DNA from: Bigelowiella natans CCMP2755
Lineage: Eukaryota; Cercozoa; Chlorarachniophyceae
NCBI GenBank assembly: GCA_000320545.1
Contig: ADNK01003147.1
Location: 26,101 to 90,100, forward strand
Length of the DNA: 64,000 bases
Direction of reading: 5' to 3'
Shown here: piece by piece, positions 51,256-62,619 of the stretch
How positions within the stretch are numbered: position 1 is the stretch's first letter
Layout: every line of letters starts with the position of its first letter
The notes under the pieces: generated by a model
Database searches by the model: none
What the model was told of the DNA's origin: nothing
Seen by the model: the letters and a program-made list of their open reading frames with translations, nothing else
Program-made: the position numbers and the translations under genes

Positions 51256-52793
51256 TCAATATTGAGATAGGTAGATCCATTCGTTGGTTGAAGGTGAATT
51301 GTTGTTTCTGTTGTTATCAATCCATCTTCAGACATCCTCATCATCCTCAGCAAAAGCATCGTCGTACCTCCTATCTGCAAACATGAAAGAAGAAGAAGAC
51401 GATATGGCTTCTTCATCTGATGCTAATTCAGAAGAAATAGACGAATACTTTGATTTATTGATGGAAAAGGAACTACGCAAACAAGCTAAAGGAGATGATC
51501 CTGACATGCCAGATGAATTCTTGGACCCCGACATTGATGATGATAACGATGATGATTATGAGGCTATCCATCAAGTTCATCACGACGACGATGACGATGA
51601 CGATGACAGCGACGCTGATTTTGATGATTTTGCCGCTGTTAAAGGAGGAAATGATGATGCTAATGATGATCATCAAGAGGATGTCATGGAGGAAGAAGAT
51701 GAGGATAATGATGATGATGATGATGATGATGATAAGAATAGACCAATACCTGATGCTCATACTCTTGATAGCGACGATAGCAGCGGCAATGATGATAACG
51801 ATTACGATGATAGTGATGACGATGATGATGAAGAAGCTGCTGAGCAAGAAGCACTTCAGGAGATGATGATGATGGGAAATGAAGGAGGAAAAAGAAGAAG
51901 CATGGATGATACAGATGACGATGAGGACGACGAGGAGGAGGATGATGATCTCTTCAATGCATTAGCAGCAGAGAGTGATGAAGATGAGAGTGACTTCGGA
52001 GATTATGATGATAATGATGATAATGAGAAGAACAATGATCGTACGTTCGCAGCAGCTGAAGAGTTTGCACAGTAATATGAATCCCTAGCTCTAGTCGTAT
52101 CCGTTGTTGAGAAATATAAATGTATACTACGACAATATATATTATATATATATATTTATATAATATATACAATATATATGGACGATGTACACACACCAAT
52201 GCATGTTCCCATATGTAAAGCAATGCGTTTATTTTAGAGAACACGTAGAAACATTTAAATTTTGATTACGATTAAGTAAATTAACTGTTGGTACGATCAT
52301 TAGCAAGATTTTACAAGTAGATTTTAATAGTCAGTGAAAAGCTTTTGAACAAACGTTTGATAAAGTATTTTTTTTGCTATATCCTAATCGTCATCACAAG
52401 ATCATGATCATCATAGTCATCATTCTCTTCAAACATAGGTTATTGGAAAGTAACCCCAGGACGAAAGCAGCAGGTCGCAAGCAATTAGAATGGGAAGCTA
52501 AGGCGGCGGTGACATCATCATCAGTACATAAAGGGAAAAGGAAGAATCGTAGTAGTAGTAGTAGTAGTAAAAGTAATAGTGGGGAATTGGGTAAGAAAGG
52601 AATGAGGAGTCATGATGATAAGATACAACATAAAAAGAAGAAGAATGGATTTAGAATCACATCCATTGGAAGCGCGGTACCAGCCGCATCCAAAGGCAAA
52701 AAAAATAAAAGAACGTTGAGTCTAACTCCGAAAAAATCGGGATCTCGTAGCACTCCAAATTCCAGGAAGAAAAGGCAGAAGACTCGTAAATAA
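41563..52793 (+). CDS. NOC1: CEBPZ/MAK21/NOC1 ribosome-biogenesis factor
   Basis: About 25 short exons encode a recognisable CBF/Mak21 protein, which acts in the nucleolus with NOC2 in early 60S assembly. In order: basic N-terminus with 'KDDRKWYEKLG' (41563-41860), 'AKVMSSGALADKVAALTLAV' (42840-43360), 'MEALKDLFLAVLLPKARKL' (43729), 'IINKLGDPIKKIASQA' (44800), 'EVEHMLFRPNIT' and 'YYGLICLNQ' (45715-45788), 'ALLTGIHRAVPFAG' (46730), 'VHQSSLPAATQALA' (47398-47441), 'RFYRALYAKIL' (47808), 'CYDPQKREPL' (49040), 'FHPGVTKFTQDIL' (49455), 'VDFTNIAFLDR/RFVFRNPKK' (50155-50280). The C-terminal acidic region (51380-52072) ends 'TFAAAEEFAQ' and joins 'LLESNPRTKAAG' at about 52440; a basic tail stops at 52793. 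The first exon is not resolved. Confidence 0.9.
43510..43731 (+). repeat. 111-bp perfect tandem duplication over a 3' splice site (CEBPZ gene)
   Basis: Units 43510-43620 and 43621-43731 are identical. Each includes the polypyrimidine tract, the acceptor 'TCTTCCAG' and the first 28 coding bases of the exon. Only the second acceptor leads into the open exon; use of the first runs into a stop inside copy 2. Confidence 0.95.
44845..45010 (+). repeat. (ACT)n-type minisatellite in a CEBPZ intron
   Basis: Irregular arrays of ACT, ATACT and ACCACATACTAC blocks begin at the exon end 'ATTGCTTCCCAG' and fill most of the intron. A pyrimidine-rich (CTC/TTC)n stretch at 45110-45170 precedes the next exon. 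Confidence 0.85.
47279..47352. repeat. (CA)n-(TA)n microsatellite in a CEBPZ intron
   Basis: About 15 CA units, a short spacer, then about 20 TA units, flanked on the left by (GAT)n at 47224-47268. Confidence 0.9.
47426..47537 (+). repeat. 56-bp tandem duplication over a 5' splice site (CEBPZ gene)
   Basis: Copy 1 starts at 47426 and copy 2 at 47482. Each holds the exon end 'CACAAGCACTAGCT', the donor 'GTAAGG', and a following (ACA)n tract. The donor of copy 1 gives the expected protein 'TQALA|VLFQLL'. Confidence 0.92.
48440..48484 (+). repeat. (GGA)n tract in a CEBPZ intron
   Basis: About 14 GGA units shortly after the exon encoding 'IAAFIKRILQ'. (AAG)n tracts follow at 48568-48610. Confidence 0.85.
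49130..49450. repeat. (GTA)n and (ATC)n arrays in a CEBPZ intron
   Basis: GTA/GTG repeats at 49110-49275 (with a 37-bp duplicated segment 'GGAAGCTACACTGCTATCAA' at 49098 and 49155) are followed by ATC arrays at 49313-49342 and 49416-49446. The latter ends in CAAG just before the exon that encodes 'FHPGVTKFTQDIL'. Confidence 0.85.
51388..52075 (+). CDS. Acidic Asp/Glu-rich region of the CEBPZ homologue
   Basis: One long exon of the CEBPZ gene (about 51335-52072). It contains 'EEIDEYFDLLMEKELRKQA' and then several D-runs of up to 8 residues encoded by GAT and GAC repeats, ending in the conserved 'TFAAAEEFAQ'. An acidic region at this position is normal for CEBPZ/MAK21, but its length and pure GAT runs match the GAT microsatellites of the surrounding introns, so repeat expansion has probably lengthened it. 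Confidence 0.85.
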
Positions 52794-54070
52794 ATTTTAT
52801 GTCTGTAAACGTGCTATTGTAGTAGCACCAAATTTAAATACATGTGGTGGTCCGCCGTATTTGTTCCTACACATGCAGTAAACGATGAGACGTTTTCGAT
52901 AGCTTTCAAATGTGTGAGATTTTGACCATTGTGAAAGCACTGTGAAGTATTTGCAGGCGTGCATGTGTTTATCGCCAGGCACTTTGCATGGAATTGCTCA
53001 TGCGCACAAAACTCAACTCGTGCAAAAACTTGTCGCTTGTGCTCTGATGCTATGTGCGTGGCGGCACGTTTTGCTGAATCGCCGCACACAAAATCGCTCG
53101 TTGTTGACAAGTTCAAGAAGCAAACAAACGTTTGTTGACAAGACACAAAACACAACTCAGCACTGCTAGACTGGAGCACGTGCACTGTCCTCATTTCATC
53201 ACGTCCAAGTCTAGCTGCAGCCTTGTTTGCTCACCTTTCATTTTTCGCTCTGTGACACCTGGCTCTCTGCAATTTGACCATTACGAAACTTTTTGAGCTC
53301 ATCCGACGAAAGCACACTGTCTTGCTCTTTTTCGGTGGCATCGCCACAGATCGCTAGCTAGCTAGGTCAGATCACAGTGATGGGGACAAAACTCACACTG
53401 TTTTTTGTTTTTCCAACATGACACACCATCCGCTATGATTCCGAAAACTATTCAGCAGAAATCTTCGTGTCTTCTATACTTCCTTGGCCGGGCATGGTCG
53501 CATTCTGGCGCAAGGCTTGAAGGGCATCCAGTTCGGCACTCGGCATGTCGCTCCAGGTTGTTAATGGCCTCTTCCGCATCGCGGAATTTTGTCCCATGGT
53601 CTGTCGACTACATTTGCTAGACTGGCAAGGGGTGGCAATGGAGTGAGGCCTGAAAGCGGAGGCTTCAGAAGAAGAGAGGGTGTGCTGGGTGCAATGCTGA
53701 GATGAATTTTGGGTTTTGAGACAGTACGACTAGGTAAGAGGCAAGAGGGATCATGTAATGTTGTTGTCGCACTTATGAAATCCCCTGTCTAATGAACCTT
53801 TGAAATCCGAAGGCCTACAACCTACAACGCACATTCGCACACGGATCAAATTGTGTAAATTTCCCAGTTCACTTTGCTACTGCGACTATGCATCAGAAAG
53901 AAAAGTATTAAAAGTACCGGTAAAGAGCTAAGAGAGGTATAGTATATTGGATGTCTTAGGCATAAAACCGCATGCATTTCGATGATTATGATGATAATGA
54001 TGATGATGACGATGCGCTGCTTCTAGATCTATTTCCCCACTGATCGCACTCACCAAACAGATCTATAATA
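52794..54070. other. Intergenic island between CEBPZ and oligopeptidase B
   Basis: From 52797 to about 53860 the sequence lacks microsatellites and is TGCA/CATG/GCAC-rich, in sharp contrast to the flanking introns. The OPB promoter should lie in 53860-54070, where a short (GAT)n stretch occurs at 53982-54012. No gene is supported in the island. Confidence 0.55.
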
Positions 54071-57000
54071 ATGGACCCAAGCCCCACCCCTCCCTCCTCA
54101 AATAACAACAATTTCACTCGCAAGGTAATTGCGGCCGTACTCATAGGCAGCGCTGCTCTCATGTTAATTGCACGACCAAGCTCCATCAGGTGAGAATATA
54201 GTTTCTATTCCTACAGGACAAACCATCATCGCCACATTTTACTTAATCTGTCCACAGAACTTTATCGAGGCCTATCATTGCGAAAGCTACCTCTTCACGC
54301 CCGATCCAAGGTTAATCAAACAACTATACAAATCCTATATTTTTAATGTGGTAAACTATTATTAGTCGGCGCAACAATGGTGGCTGCCGCAGCACTTGCG
54401 GGAAGCATGCGCCGCTTGATGAAGACGAAACAAGGAAGAAAACTAAGTATCAAGGTGTGGTATTGCAGTTGTTTAGTTTATGATTTATTCATCTTCGAGT
54501 GAGAAAGAAGGCGGTATGTATATATATACACCACGACGATCACCAACTCAGGCCGCAGCAGCAGCATCAAAACGAGATGATCCTTGGCAGGCTTTTGAGC
54601 AGTTGCCCCTCAAACTTGGGTAGTATTGTTGCATGTAGTGAAGGCATATACGAACAAGTTTGTATAGTAATACAGCAATGTATCATATTTCGTAATATTA
54701 GATCATAGACAAACAGAATCGGTGCTATCATATAACAGAGTTGGAACTAGAATAAATACTGCAGAATTCTATATAAAATAATAATAATAATATAGAAAAC
54801 AACGCCAATAATAGGGCCACAGTAGTAGTGTCAATTATTTCACGCGAAACAAGCTTTGAAAGGGAGAGTCTATATTATAGTTCTTCTCCCTCCTCCCACG
54901 ATGTTCAAACGTAATTTAACGACTACAACAGGAAAACCCCCCCAGTTCCGAAGAGGATCCCTCATAAGGTAGAGTAGGTTCCTTTCAAATGACATAGTAG
55001 TAGTAGTAATACAACTTATAAATGTATCTTGTCTTACTTTTATTTGTTTTCTTCCACCCGTCGCCCATGCATTAGGTTGCTTTCGGAACAGTTGAGGGAG
55101 AGGATAGAGGTGCCCCTCAAACGGTAAGACGTACAAACACCATATCACAAAAATTATTTGTTACTGAATTGTGATTCAAAACAACACAACTTCTCTCGAA
55201 CCTACTGTTGCTTTGCTTCTTAGTTAATAAACCCTCCAAGATACAGGGAAGATGATCTTTTTTGGATGAGAGATGACGATAGAAAGGTTTCATAGTTTTA
55301 TTAATAGTTAAATAGCAATTATGTAAGGGTTGCAAATGGCCGAAAGAGGGGTATGTATGTATGCATGTATGTAGTTAGTAGCTTTGTATTCCCAACCATC
55401 TAGTCTGACAATATGATATAATAAGAAACGGTATATTACTTAATGATTGATATATAATGTTTGTTACAGAACCCAGAGATCCTGCAGCATCTTGAGAGTG
55501 AAAATGCATACACCAACCATCAAACTCATCATCTGAGAGCACCAAGGGAGACAATCTACAAAGAGGTAGTAGGTAGTAGAACTACTGCCTCATGACAAAT
55601 ATGATGGTGCTGCAATTGTCCTCCCCACTCGTAAAGAACCATGATCGTTCGCGGCCTTACAAACAAACCCACGTTCTTATTCTTCTTCGGTCTGCCTTTG
55701 AAACAAACCCACGTGCTTCTTCTTCTTCTTTTTCAGATATTATCACATGTGCAAGAAACAGATGAAACATACCCGTATAGAAGGTATATGATAGATATTT
55801 ATGTTCGCTTGATTATTAGCATTGTAATGTAATCAGTATATGAGCTCTATTCAAATAATTGACTTATTCTTAGGGGGGCTTACGAATACTATTCACGCAC
55901 AATCGAGGTGCTGTAATTGCTATTGTTTATTTGTCCAACCTCAATGTGTTTGTTGATTAAATAGTAAGTCATTTCAATCAATCTTTCATCAGGGGAGCTC
56001 TTATAAAATTAGATGCCGACGAAAATCTGGTTTGAATGTAGAAGAGGTTTGATGTTTGGCTAAACATAATTGGACTTTAAACCACTGTGATAGCACTGAA
56101 ACATATCGATTGTTGTTGTTACTGCTGTATCTATATAAAGGTTTTCCTTGACGAAAATGAATTAGCCAAGGGCAAGAGCCATTGCGAAGTTGGCGATTTT
56201 GATGTAATATAATAAGTAAGGAGAAGAAAAAGAAGAAGAAGCAGCAGCAGCAGCAGCATAGATCAAAACATCAGTAAATATAAGAATGATATGTGATATA
56301 AACTACTACTTATTGTTGATGTTCAGTTAAACGTATTTGATCTAATATTATTATTATTTCTTTGAAGGTGAGCAAAAGCCAAGCAATACTAGCATTCACT
56401 GTTGATGAGTTTGGTTATGAGGTAATTGCAGTCGTAGTAGCAGTAGTAGAAGAGATTGTCATTCAAAGTACCCACCACCCACATAAATCAATTACATCGT
56501 TTGGCAACTAGTTTGTGTGTATTATATTACTTCATATATTATTAAAGTGAGAAAGCAGCAATTTTTGCAAAATGAGAAATACTAAATCCTATTTACACAG
56601 GAGTACTCATTGAGGTTTAAGGATCTAACAACAGGTAGGCATCATCCAGTAAAACACCAACCAGAACATAGATTGCAGCAGCCATTGCTTCTGCACACTA
56701 GCATATAAGATTATAGGGAGTTGTTATTAAGAGAAAGAGAGACTATCAATTACTTGGTATTGACAACGACGATGATAAATAATTTACGATCAGGGAGGAT
56801 GCTGGAGGATGTGATTCCTAAGACCTCAGGGAAGGTTGTCTTTGGTAACGATGAAAAGACTGTTTTCTATGCAACAATGGACGAGGCACATAGAACTGAT
56901 AAGGTGCTAGTAGTACTAGTAGTAGTACCAGTAGTACTAGTAGTAGTACTGTTAAGTATATGGATCTACTACTACTAATCACATTCTCACAATCGAGGAT

Positions 57001-58347
57001 GTGTGTGTGTGTGTGTGTGTGTGCGTGTTTGTGCGTGTTTGTGCGTGTTTGTGTAGGTCTGGATGCACAGGATTGGAACTCCTGTTTCTTCCGATATTCT
57101 TCTTTACCAGGTAATAAGGAAGTAGTCAGTAAGTTACAGAGGGGGGGGGGGAAGAGGAGGAGGGGGATGGGGGGAACAAGGAGCGACTATACAACATTAT
57201 CTACTAATGACATATTTATACTCTGCAAACATAACAACACACACGTACACACACATGCATGCATGCATGCATGCATGTGCACATATAATAGTAAAAATAT
57301 ATACAACGAATTAGCTTTTAATTTTGTGATATAATGTGATAATCTTGCTATTGTGTGTTTGCAGGAGGACGATACAGTTTTTGATGCTGGCTTTGAAAAA
57401 AGCTCTTCTCAAAAATTCTTATTCTTTTCTTCCTCTTCGAGGTGCTAATTTTGTTGTTAAAATTTGTTTAACTCGATAGAATACGTTGTTTCTGACACAC
57501 TTCTATGATTAACAGCGAGACGTCTGAAGTTTGGGCTTTGAAGTTGGAGGAGGATGGGAAACAACTGCTGTCATCAATATCATCCAATACCGTGCCTAAA
57601 TACGTACGTAATGATAGTGATAATAGTAATAGCAGTTTTCAAATGTTCCTGGGTCATTGCTTTACATTTTACCTTTGGTATTTATACTCGCTTACAGCCT
57701 CCACCTACGGATAATGATGATAATGATAACAATAAATAGTAATAATAATGATGATGATGATGATGATGAATACCTTGCATTACATATCAATTAGTGTTTA
57801 CGTCCTCGCCAAAAGGGCATTTTATACGAAGTCGATCATCATTCACGGTATTATGAGTTTATAATGGTAGTGGTAGTAGTAGCAGCAGTAGTAGTAGTAA
57901 AAGGTAGTAGGGAGAAATTAGGATAAGGGGGTACTGATGATGCTGCTGGTAGTGTTAATTAAAATAACACCACAAAGTTTATCAAAGCAAATAAATTAGC
58001 AAAACAATTATATAATATTAGCAATAACCAACACTTGATGAAGCAGTGATTGCTACCACGCCTTCCTCATTATGATAATCACGAAAGTATGATATTTCTC
58101 TACTATTCAGAGATTTTTACATCACAACAAATGTCGACGGAGCGACTAACTTCAAATTGGTACTACACAGACACCAGATACACGCACACAACGCATACAC
58201 ACACACACATTAAAAGATATTCATCTAATAATAATAGTAATAATAATAATACTCAAGAATGTAGATCATTTTTGGGTAGTAATAGAAGTAGTAGTAGTAA
58301 AATGTGGAGAAAGAGAAAACTCAAAAAGGAGCAATGAAAAGTAGTAT

Positions 58348-58380
<33 letters not shown>

Positions 58381-58619
58381 TGTTGTTGTATTATTGATTT
58401 TCTTCTTCTTCGTCAAGGTAAAAGTTGATGCTGAGGAAGCAGCAGCTGGAAAGGAGGACGCTAAATGGCAGGATGTTTTCCCATACGATGCAGATGTATG
58501 CCTTTCATTGTTTTTAAGCTTTAAATAAATCAGAATTTTCATGTATCATCATCCACTTCTAAGTTTTTTATATAATCCTCTCCCGACGAATGGTGTCGTT
58601 GTTTGCTTCCTTCCTCCTC

Positions 58620-58661
<42 letters not shown>

Positions 58662-58827
58662 ATTAGGTACTACAAACTTCCAATACAGTACTGATTATGA
58701 TCTCAGCAAATAACAACATGTATAAAATTAGGTGAAAATCAATGAAGTTCATTGTTTCAATTCGTTTATTGCTATCACGGGAAGGCAAGGAGGGTTTTCT
58801 CAGGTGACTAGATAATGCGCGTTAGAG

Positions 58828-58864
<37 letters not shown>

Positions 58865-59584
58865 CAGAAAGAGAGGGGGGGTGGTTATGTGGGAAATAGT
58901 TTACATGACTCCCTCCATGAAACGAATAATGTAAGGTTGTTATGTGTTGTTGTTTATTACTAATTCATTTTTATCGCAGATTTGGACTTTTGACCCTTCT
59001 GACCCAAAAAGTACCAAAAATATTTTGCAGTTTGAAGAAGAGGTAGGTTTCTATTCAATATTCTATTCATTATTATTATTATTTGTTGTTGTTATTATTG
59101 TTATTGTTGTTATCAGAGTATTATCATTCTTGTTGTTTGACAAACCAAATAATTGATATAAAAACTGATAATAATTAGTATAAAGGGAGAATTCTCTTAG
59201 TAGCAGTAGTAGCAGTAGCATTGGTAGTTGTAGTATAAAACTCAGTAATTGTTGTGTAGTTAATAAAGGAGGATGAAAAGATGCACTATTACCATATATA
59301 TCTACTCGTATTAATAATTATCTGGATATGATAATGGAGGATTTCAGAGATGATATAGTAGTAGTAGTAGTGGTGGTGGTGGTGGTGGTAGTAGTAGTCG
59401 TCATATACTATTTGATACTTTTGCTGCAAGTACTGCTACTACTAGTATTTCCACTAGTTGGTTTATGGGTTTGATAGGTCGGTGTGTTGTTGTTGTTGTT
59501 AGGCACATACTGTGGATATAGGGCCAAACTTTGATTTTGGAACTACGAAACTCAGACTTACTTATGGATCTCTTGTGACTCCAC

Positions 59585-59616
<32 letters not shown>

Positions 59617-59715
59617 GTGTGCTGCTGCTGCTGCTACAAATATTATTCTACTTATTGGATGCTTATTAGTCTGTTGAATGTAAATATTATTCTTCTTCCG
59701 AATCCATCTGCTACA

Positions 59716-59752
<37 letters not shown>

Positions 59753-60623
59753 TTAGGAGAGATTATGAGTACACTCCAAGCACATCTTCCTTGCAAATAC
59801 TGAAGCAACAGGTACTAGCAGCTGCTTAATCTTGCAAACTGAGGAATTGGGGGAAGATAATGATGTCTATTATTATTATTTTTTTTTTTTTTTTTTTCTA
59901 TTATGAGGATGATAATGATGACGATGATATGAGAATTCTAATTCGTTCCTTTGTCTTTTATATAAATTCTTTCATTCTATAACATTATTGTACGCTGACA
60001 CACGTGCATTGTGATGTTCAGAAAGTACCCCTTTATGATCGAAGCAAGTACTCTTCCGAGAGAATTGAAATCAAATCCCGAGATGGAACCCTCATTCCAG
60101 TGTCCCTGGGTATTATCAATCAAGCATTTAATCAATTTATAAAATAATATGTAGTCTACAACAAGGAGAAGGAGAATGCAGACGAGAGAGGAAGAATGAC
60201 TTTTTCCACAAAGAAAACTAGTTGTTGGGACAATCAACTGTTATTATGTTATTAGTTGCTTATGATTTGTTTCTATTGATGTGTAGTTTACCGTGAGGAC
60301 CTCATTGATAAGAAAAAAACCAATGCGTTGCATCTGTATGGGTAGTATCGACTTTATACACCTAATCATGATTGCTATCATCCATCCCATCCATCCATCA
60401 TCACTATTTGTTTGTTCACTATAGTACTATTATTAGATCTACACGATCGCATAATAAATTAGTGGAAACACCACTACTACTACTACTACTACAACTACTA
60501 CTACTTTAATATCATAAACTAATATGTCCTTTCTATAATACTACAACAACTAAAGGTATGGGTCATACGAGATAAGCATTGATCCAGAGTTTGCAACAAC
60601 AAGGCTCCCACTTCTCGATAGGG

Positions 60624-60660
<37 letters not shown>

Positions 60661-61334
60661 GATCATGATATATACAAGAGCAGCAATGATTGTGTGGTGA
60701 TTTGATAACGATGATATGTTTGCTTAAAATGATTACATTGTCATCACATCATCATCATCATATGTTTCCTATTATGATCATTGTCATCACTCGTATAGGG
60801 TGTTATTTTCGCTATTGCTCACGTACGAGGTGGGGGTGAGATGGGGAGAACTTGGTATGAATCGGCTAAGTACTCAAACAAGGTATAAAAGAAGGAAATT
60901 AGGAAGGAAGGAAGAGAGCAGTATTTATTTGTTTAGGAATTGTGTTTGTTATTATTGCATCACATGATGTTCTGCATGCACATGAAGTAGTAAGTAGTAC
61001 TGATTGCTAGTCTGATGATTCTCAGCAACAACATTTCCTTCAGAATTCTGGTTTTGGCTCACTCTGCTGCTGCAAATACTTTGTATTGTGTTTGGATTAT
61101 TCCATCTTCAGGCGCGAACCTTCACGGATTTCATTGATTGTGCAAACGCACTCATTAATTTAAAATGGACTAGCTCTAAGCAGCTCTCAATTGAAGGTTC
61201 GTTTGACAAAATGCCGATACATTAATGATGAAAATAGAATACATCGCATTAATGATGAAAATAGAATACATCTCAGAATAATAATCCACCCAGTAGGGCT
61301 ATCAGTAGGAAAACATGATTCATGATTATGTTGA

Positions 61335-61368
<34 letters not shown>

Positions 61369-61461
61369 GCTTCTGCACAAAAGGGAGGAGTGCTGGAGGG
61401 TTGTTGGTAGGTGCTGTGGTCAACATGGCCCCAAGGCTCTTCAAGGTATCATAATTAGTAC

Positions 61462-61493
<32 letters not shown>

Positions 61494-61991
61494 TTGATGT
61501 TATTAGCTTGTCGTAGTTAGTGTTACGCTGATAGACAGAAGAAGAAAAAATTATACTAATTGATGATTGAATGAGCAGTAAGTAGGTTTTGCGTTGATTT
61601 ATTATCAAAAATTAGGCAGCAGTGGCTGGAGTACCGTTTGTGGATGTGATGAACACGATGTTAGTGATTGCTAATTACTATTTTTCATGAATTACAGAAA
61701 TTGCAAAGTAGTTGGTGCAATGATGCTAAATTATTATTTCTAGTGATTATCATGTAAATACAATCTATTTGTGTTCTTCAAGTTGTCAAGATTCTTAAAG
61801 TATTTTTTTCCTTTAGATTATTCACAAATTGTTGTTGTTAGGTCGGATCCAAGCATTCCTCTAACGACAGGCGAATGGGAGGAATGGGGAAATCCCAATA
61901 TGGAACAAGGATATAACGATATGGTAGGAGTAGTAATAGTAGTAGTAGTAAACGATGATGATGTTGAGGAAAAGTGATGAGACGGAGATAA

Positions 61992-62053
<62 letters not shown>

Positions 62054-62619
62054 AAAGTAATTTACAAATACATTATATCTTATGATACTATGGTTTTTGG
62101 AATACAGCTCAAGTATTCTCCATATGATAACATCGGAGCTCAAGACTATCCAGCAATGTTTGTTTCATCAGGGTGACTTAGCATAAACACATAGTCTCAC
62201 ACTGTAGGGAAATGATAGTCTATGATGCGGAACAAATACTCGTTTTTCTTCTACCTTTTGATAGATTATACGATCCACGGGTTGCTTATTGGGAACCTGC
62301 AAAGTGGGTATCAAAGCTGAGACATTTTAAAACAGGTGGTAGTAATGATGGTTGTTTGTTGTAGTGATAGTAGGAGGAGGACATGTCGTTAAATAGTCGC
62401 TGTAGTATTTACGGACGTGTCTACAACATATTGGGCATGGATGTTCGTACTTTGTACATTTAGACATACATCGAGATCCATTGTTTGCGCCAAAAGATTG
62501 TTGTTTGAACCGCCGCGTGTTGTCATCGTTTCCGTTTAGATAACAATCCAATTCTTCTAAAAATGGATCTGAGTGCAGGGCATTTCAGTGCTTCTGACCG
62601 ATACCGGTACCTTGAATGA
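54071..62619 (+). CDS. Oligopeptidase B (prolyl oligopeptidase family S9A) with N-terminal targeting region
   Basis: About 25 exons. The start at 54071 opens a phase-consistent N-terminus (54071-54189, 54258-54310, 54366-54454, from 54552) with two hydrophobic stretches, then the propeller: 'TPPVPKRIPHK', 'DDLFWMRDDDRK', 'ILQHLESENAYT', 'VQETDETYPYR', 'AYEYYSRTIE', 'KTVFYATMDEAHRTDKVW', 'GILYEVDHH', 'TNFKLV'. The catalytic domain has 'AHVRGGGEMGRTWYE' (60820-60857) and all three active residues: Ser in 'EGRSAGGLL' (61389-61391), Asp in 'LYDPRVAYWEPAKW' (62272-62274) and His in 'SAGHFSASDRY' (62581-62583). Stop 62617-62619. OPB cleaves short peptides after Lys/Arg. Usually cytosolic, so the N-terminal extension is notable. 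Confidence 0.93.
57001..57300. repeat. (TG)n, G-run and (ATGC)n tracts flanking the 'VWMHRIGTP' exon of OPB
   Basis: TG/TTTG repeats at 57001-57056 occupy the intron 5' of the exon starting at 57057. A G-run at 57140-57150 and a (GCAT)n stretch at 57257-57276 lie in the next intron. Confidence 0.8.
58825..58863. repeat. (CA)n microsatellite in an OPB intron
   Basis: About 17 CA units; a sister CA tract is at 58625-58660, and a TG tract at 59588-59614 follows the next exon. Confidence 0.9.
61328..61500 (+). repeat. (GTT)n and (GTA)n tracts on both sides of the active-site serine exon of OPB
   Basis: GTT at 61328-61370 ends 13 bases before the exon 61384-61446 that carries the catalytic Ser. 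GTA at 61461-61494 begins 14 bases after it. Confidence 0.9.
61994..62049 (+). repeat. (GT)n-(GA)n compound microsatellite in an OPB intron
   Basis: About 9 GT units pass directly into about 19 GA units, between the exons ending 'EQGYNDM' and starting 'LKYSPYDN'. Confidence 0.9.
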
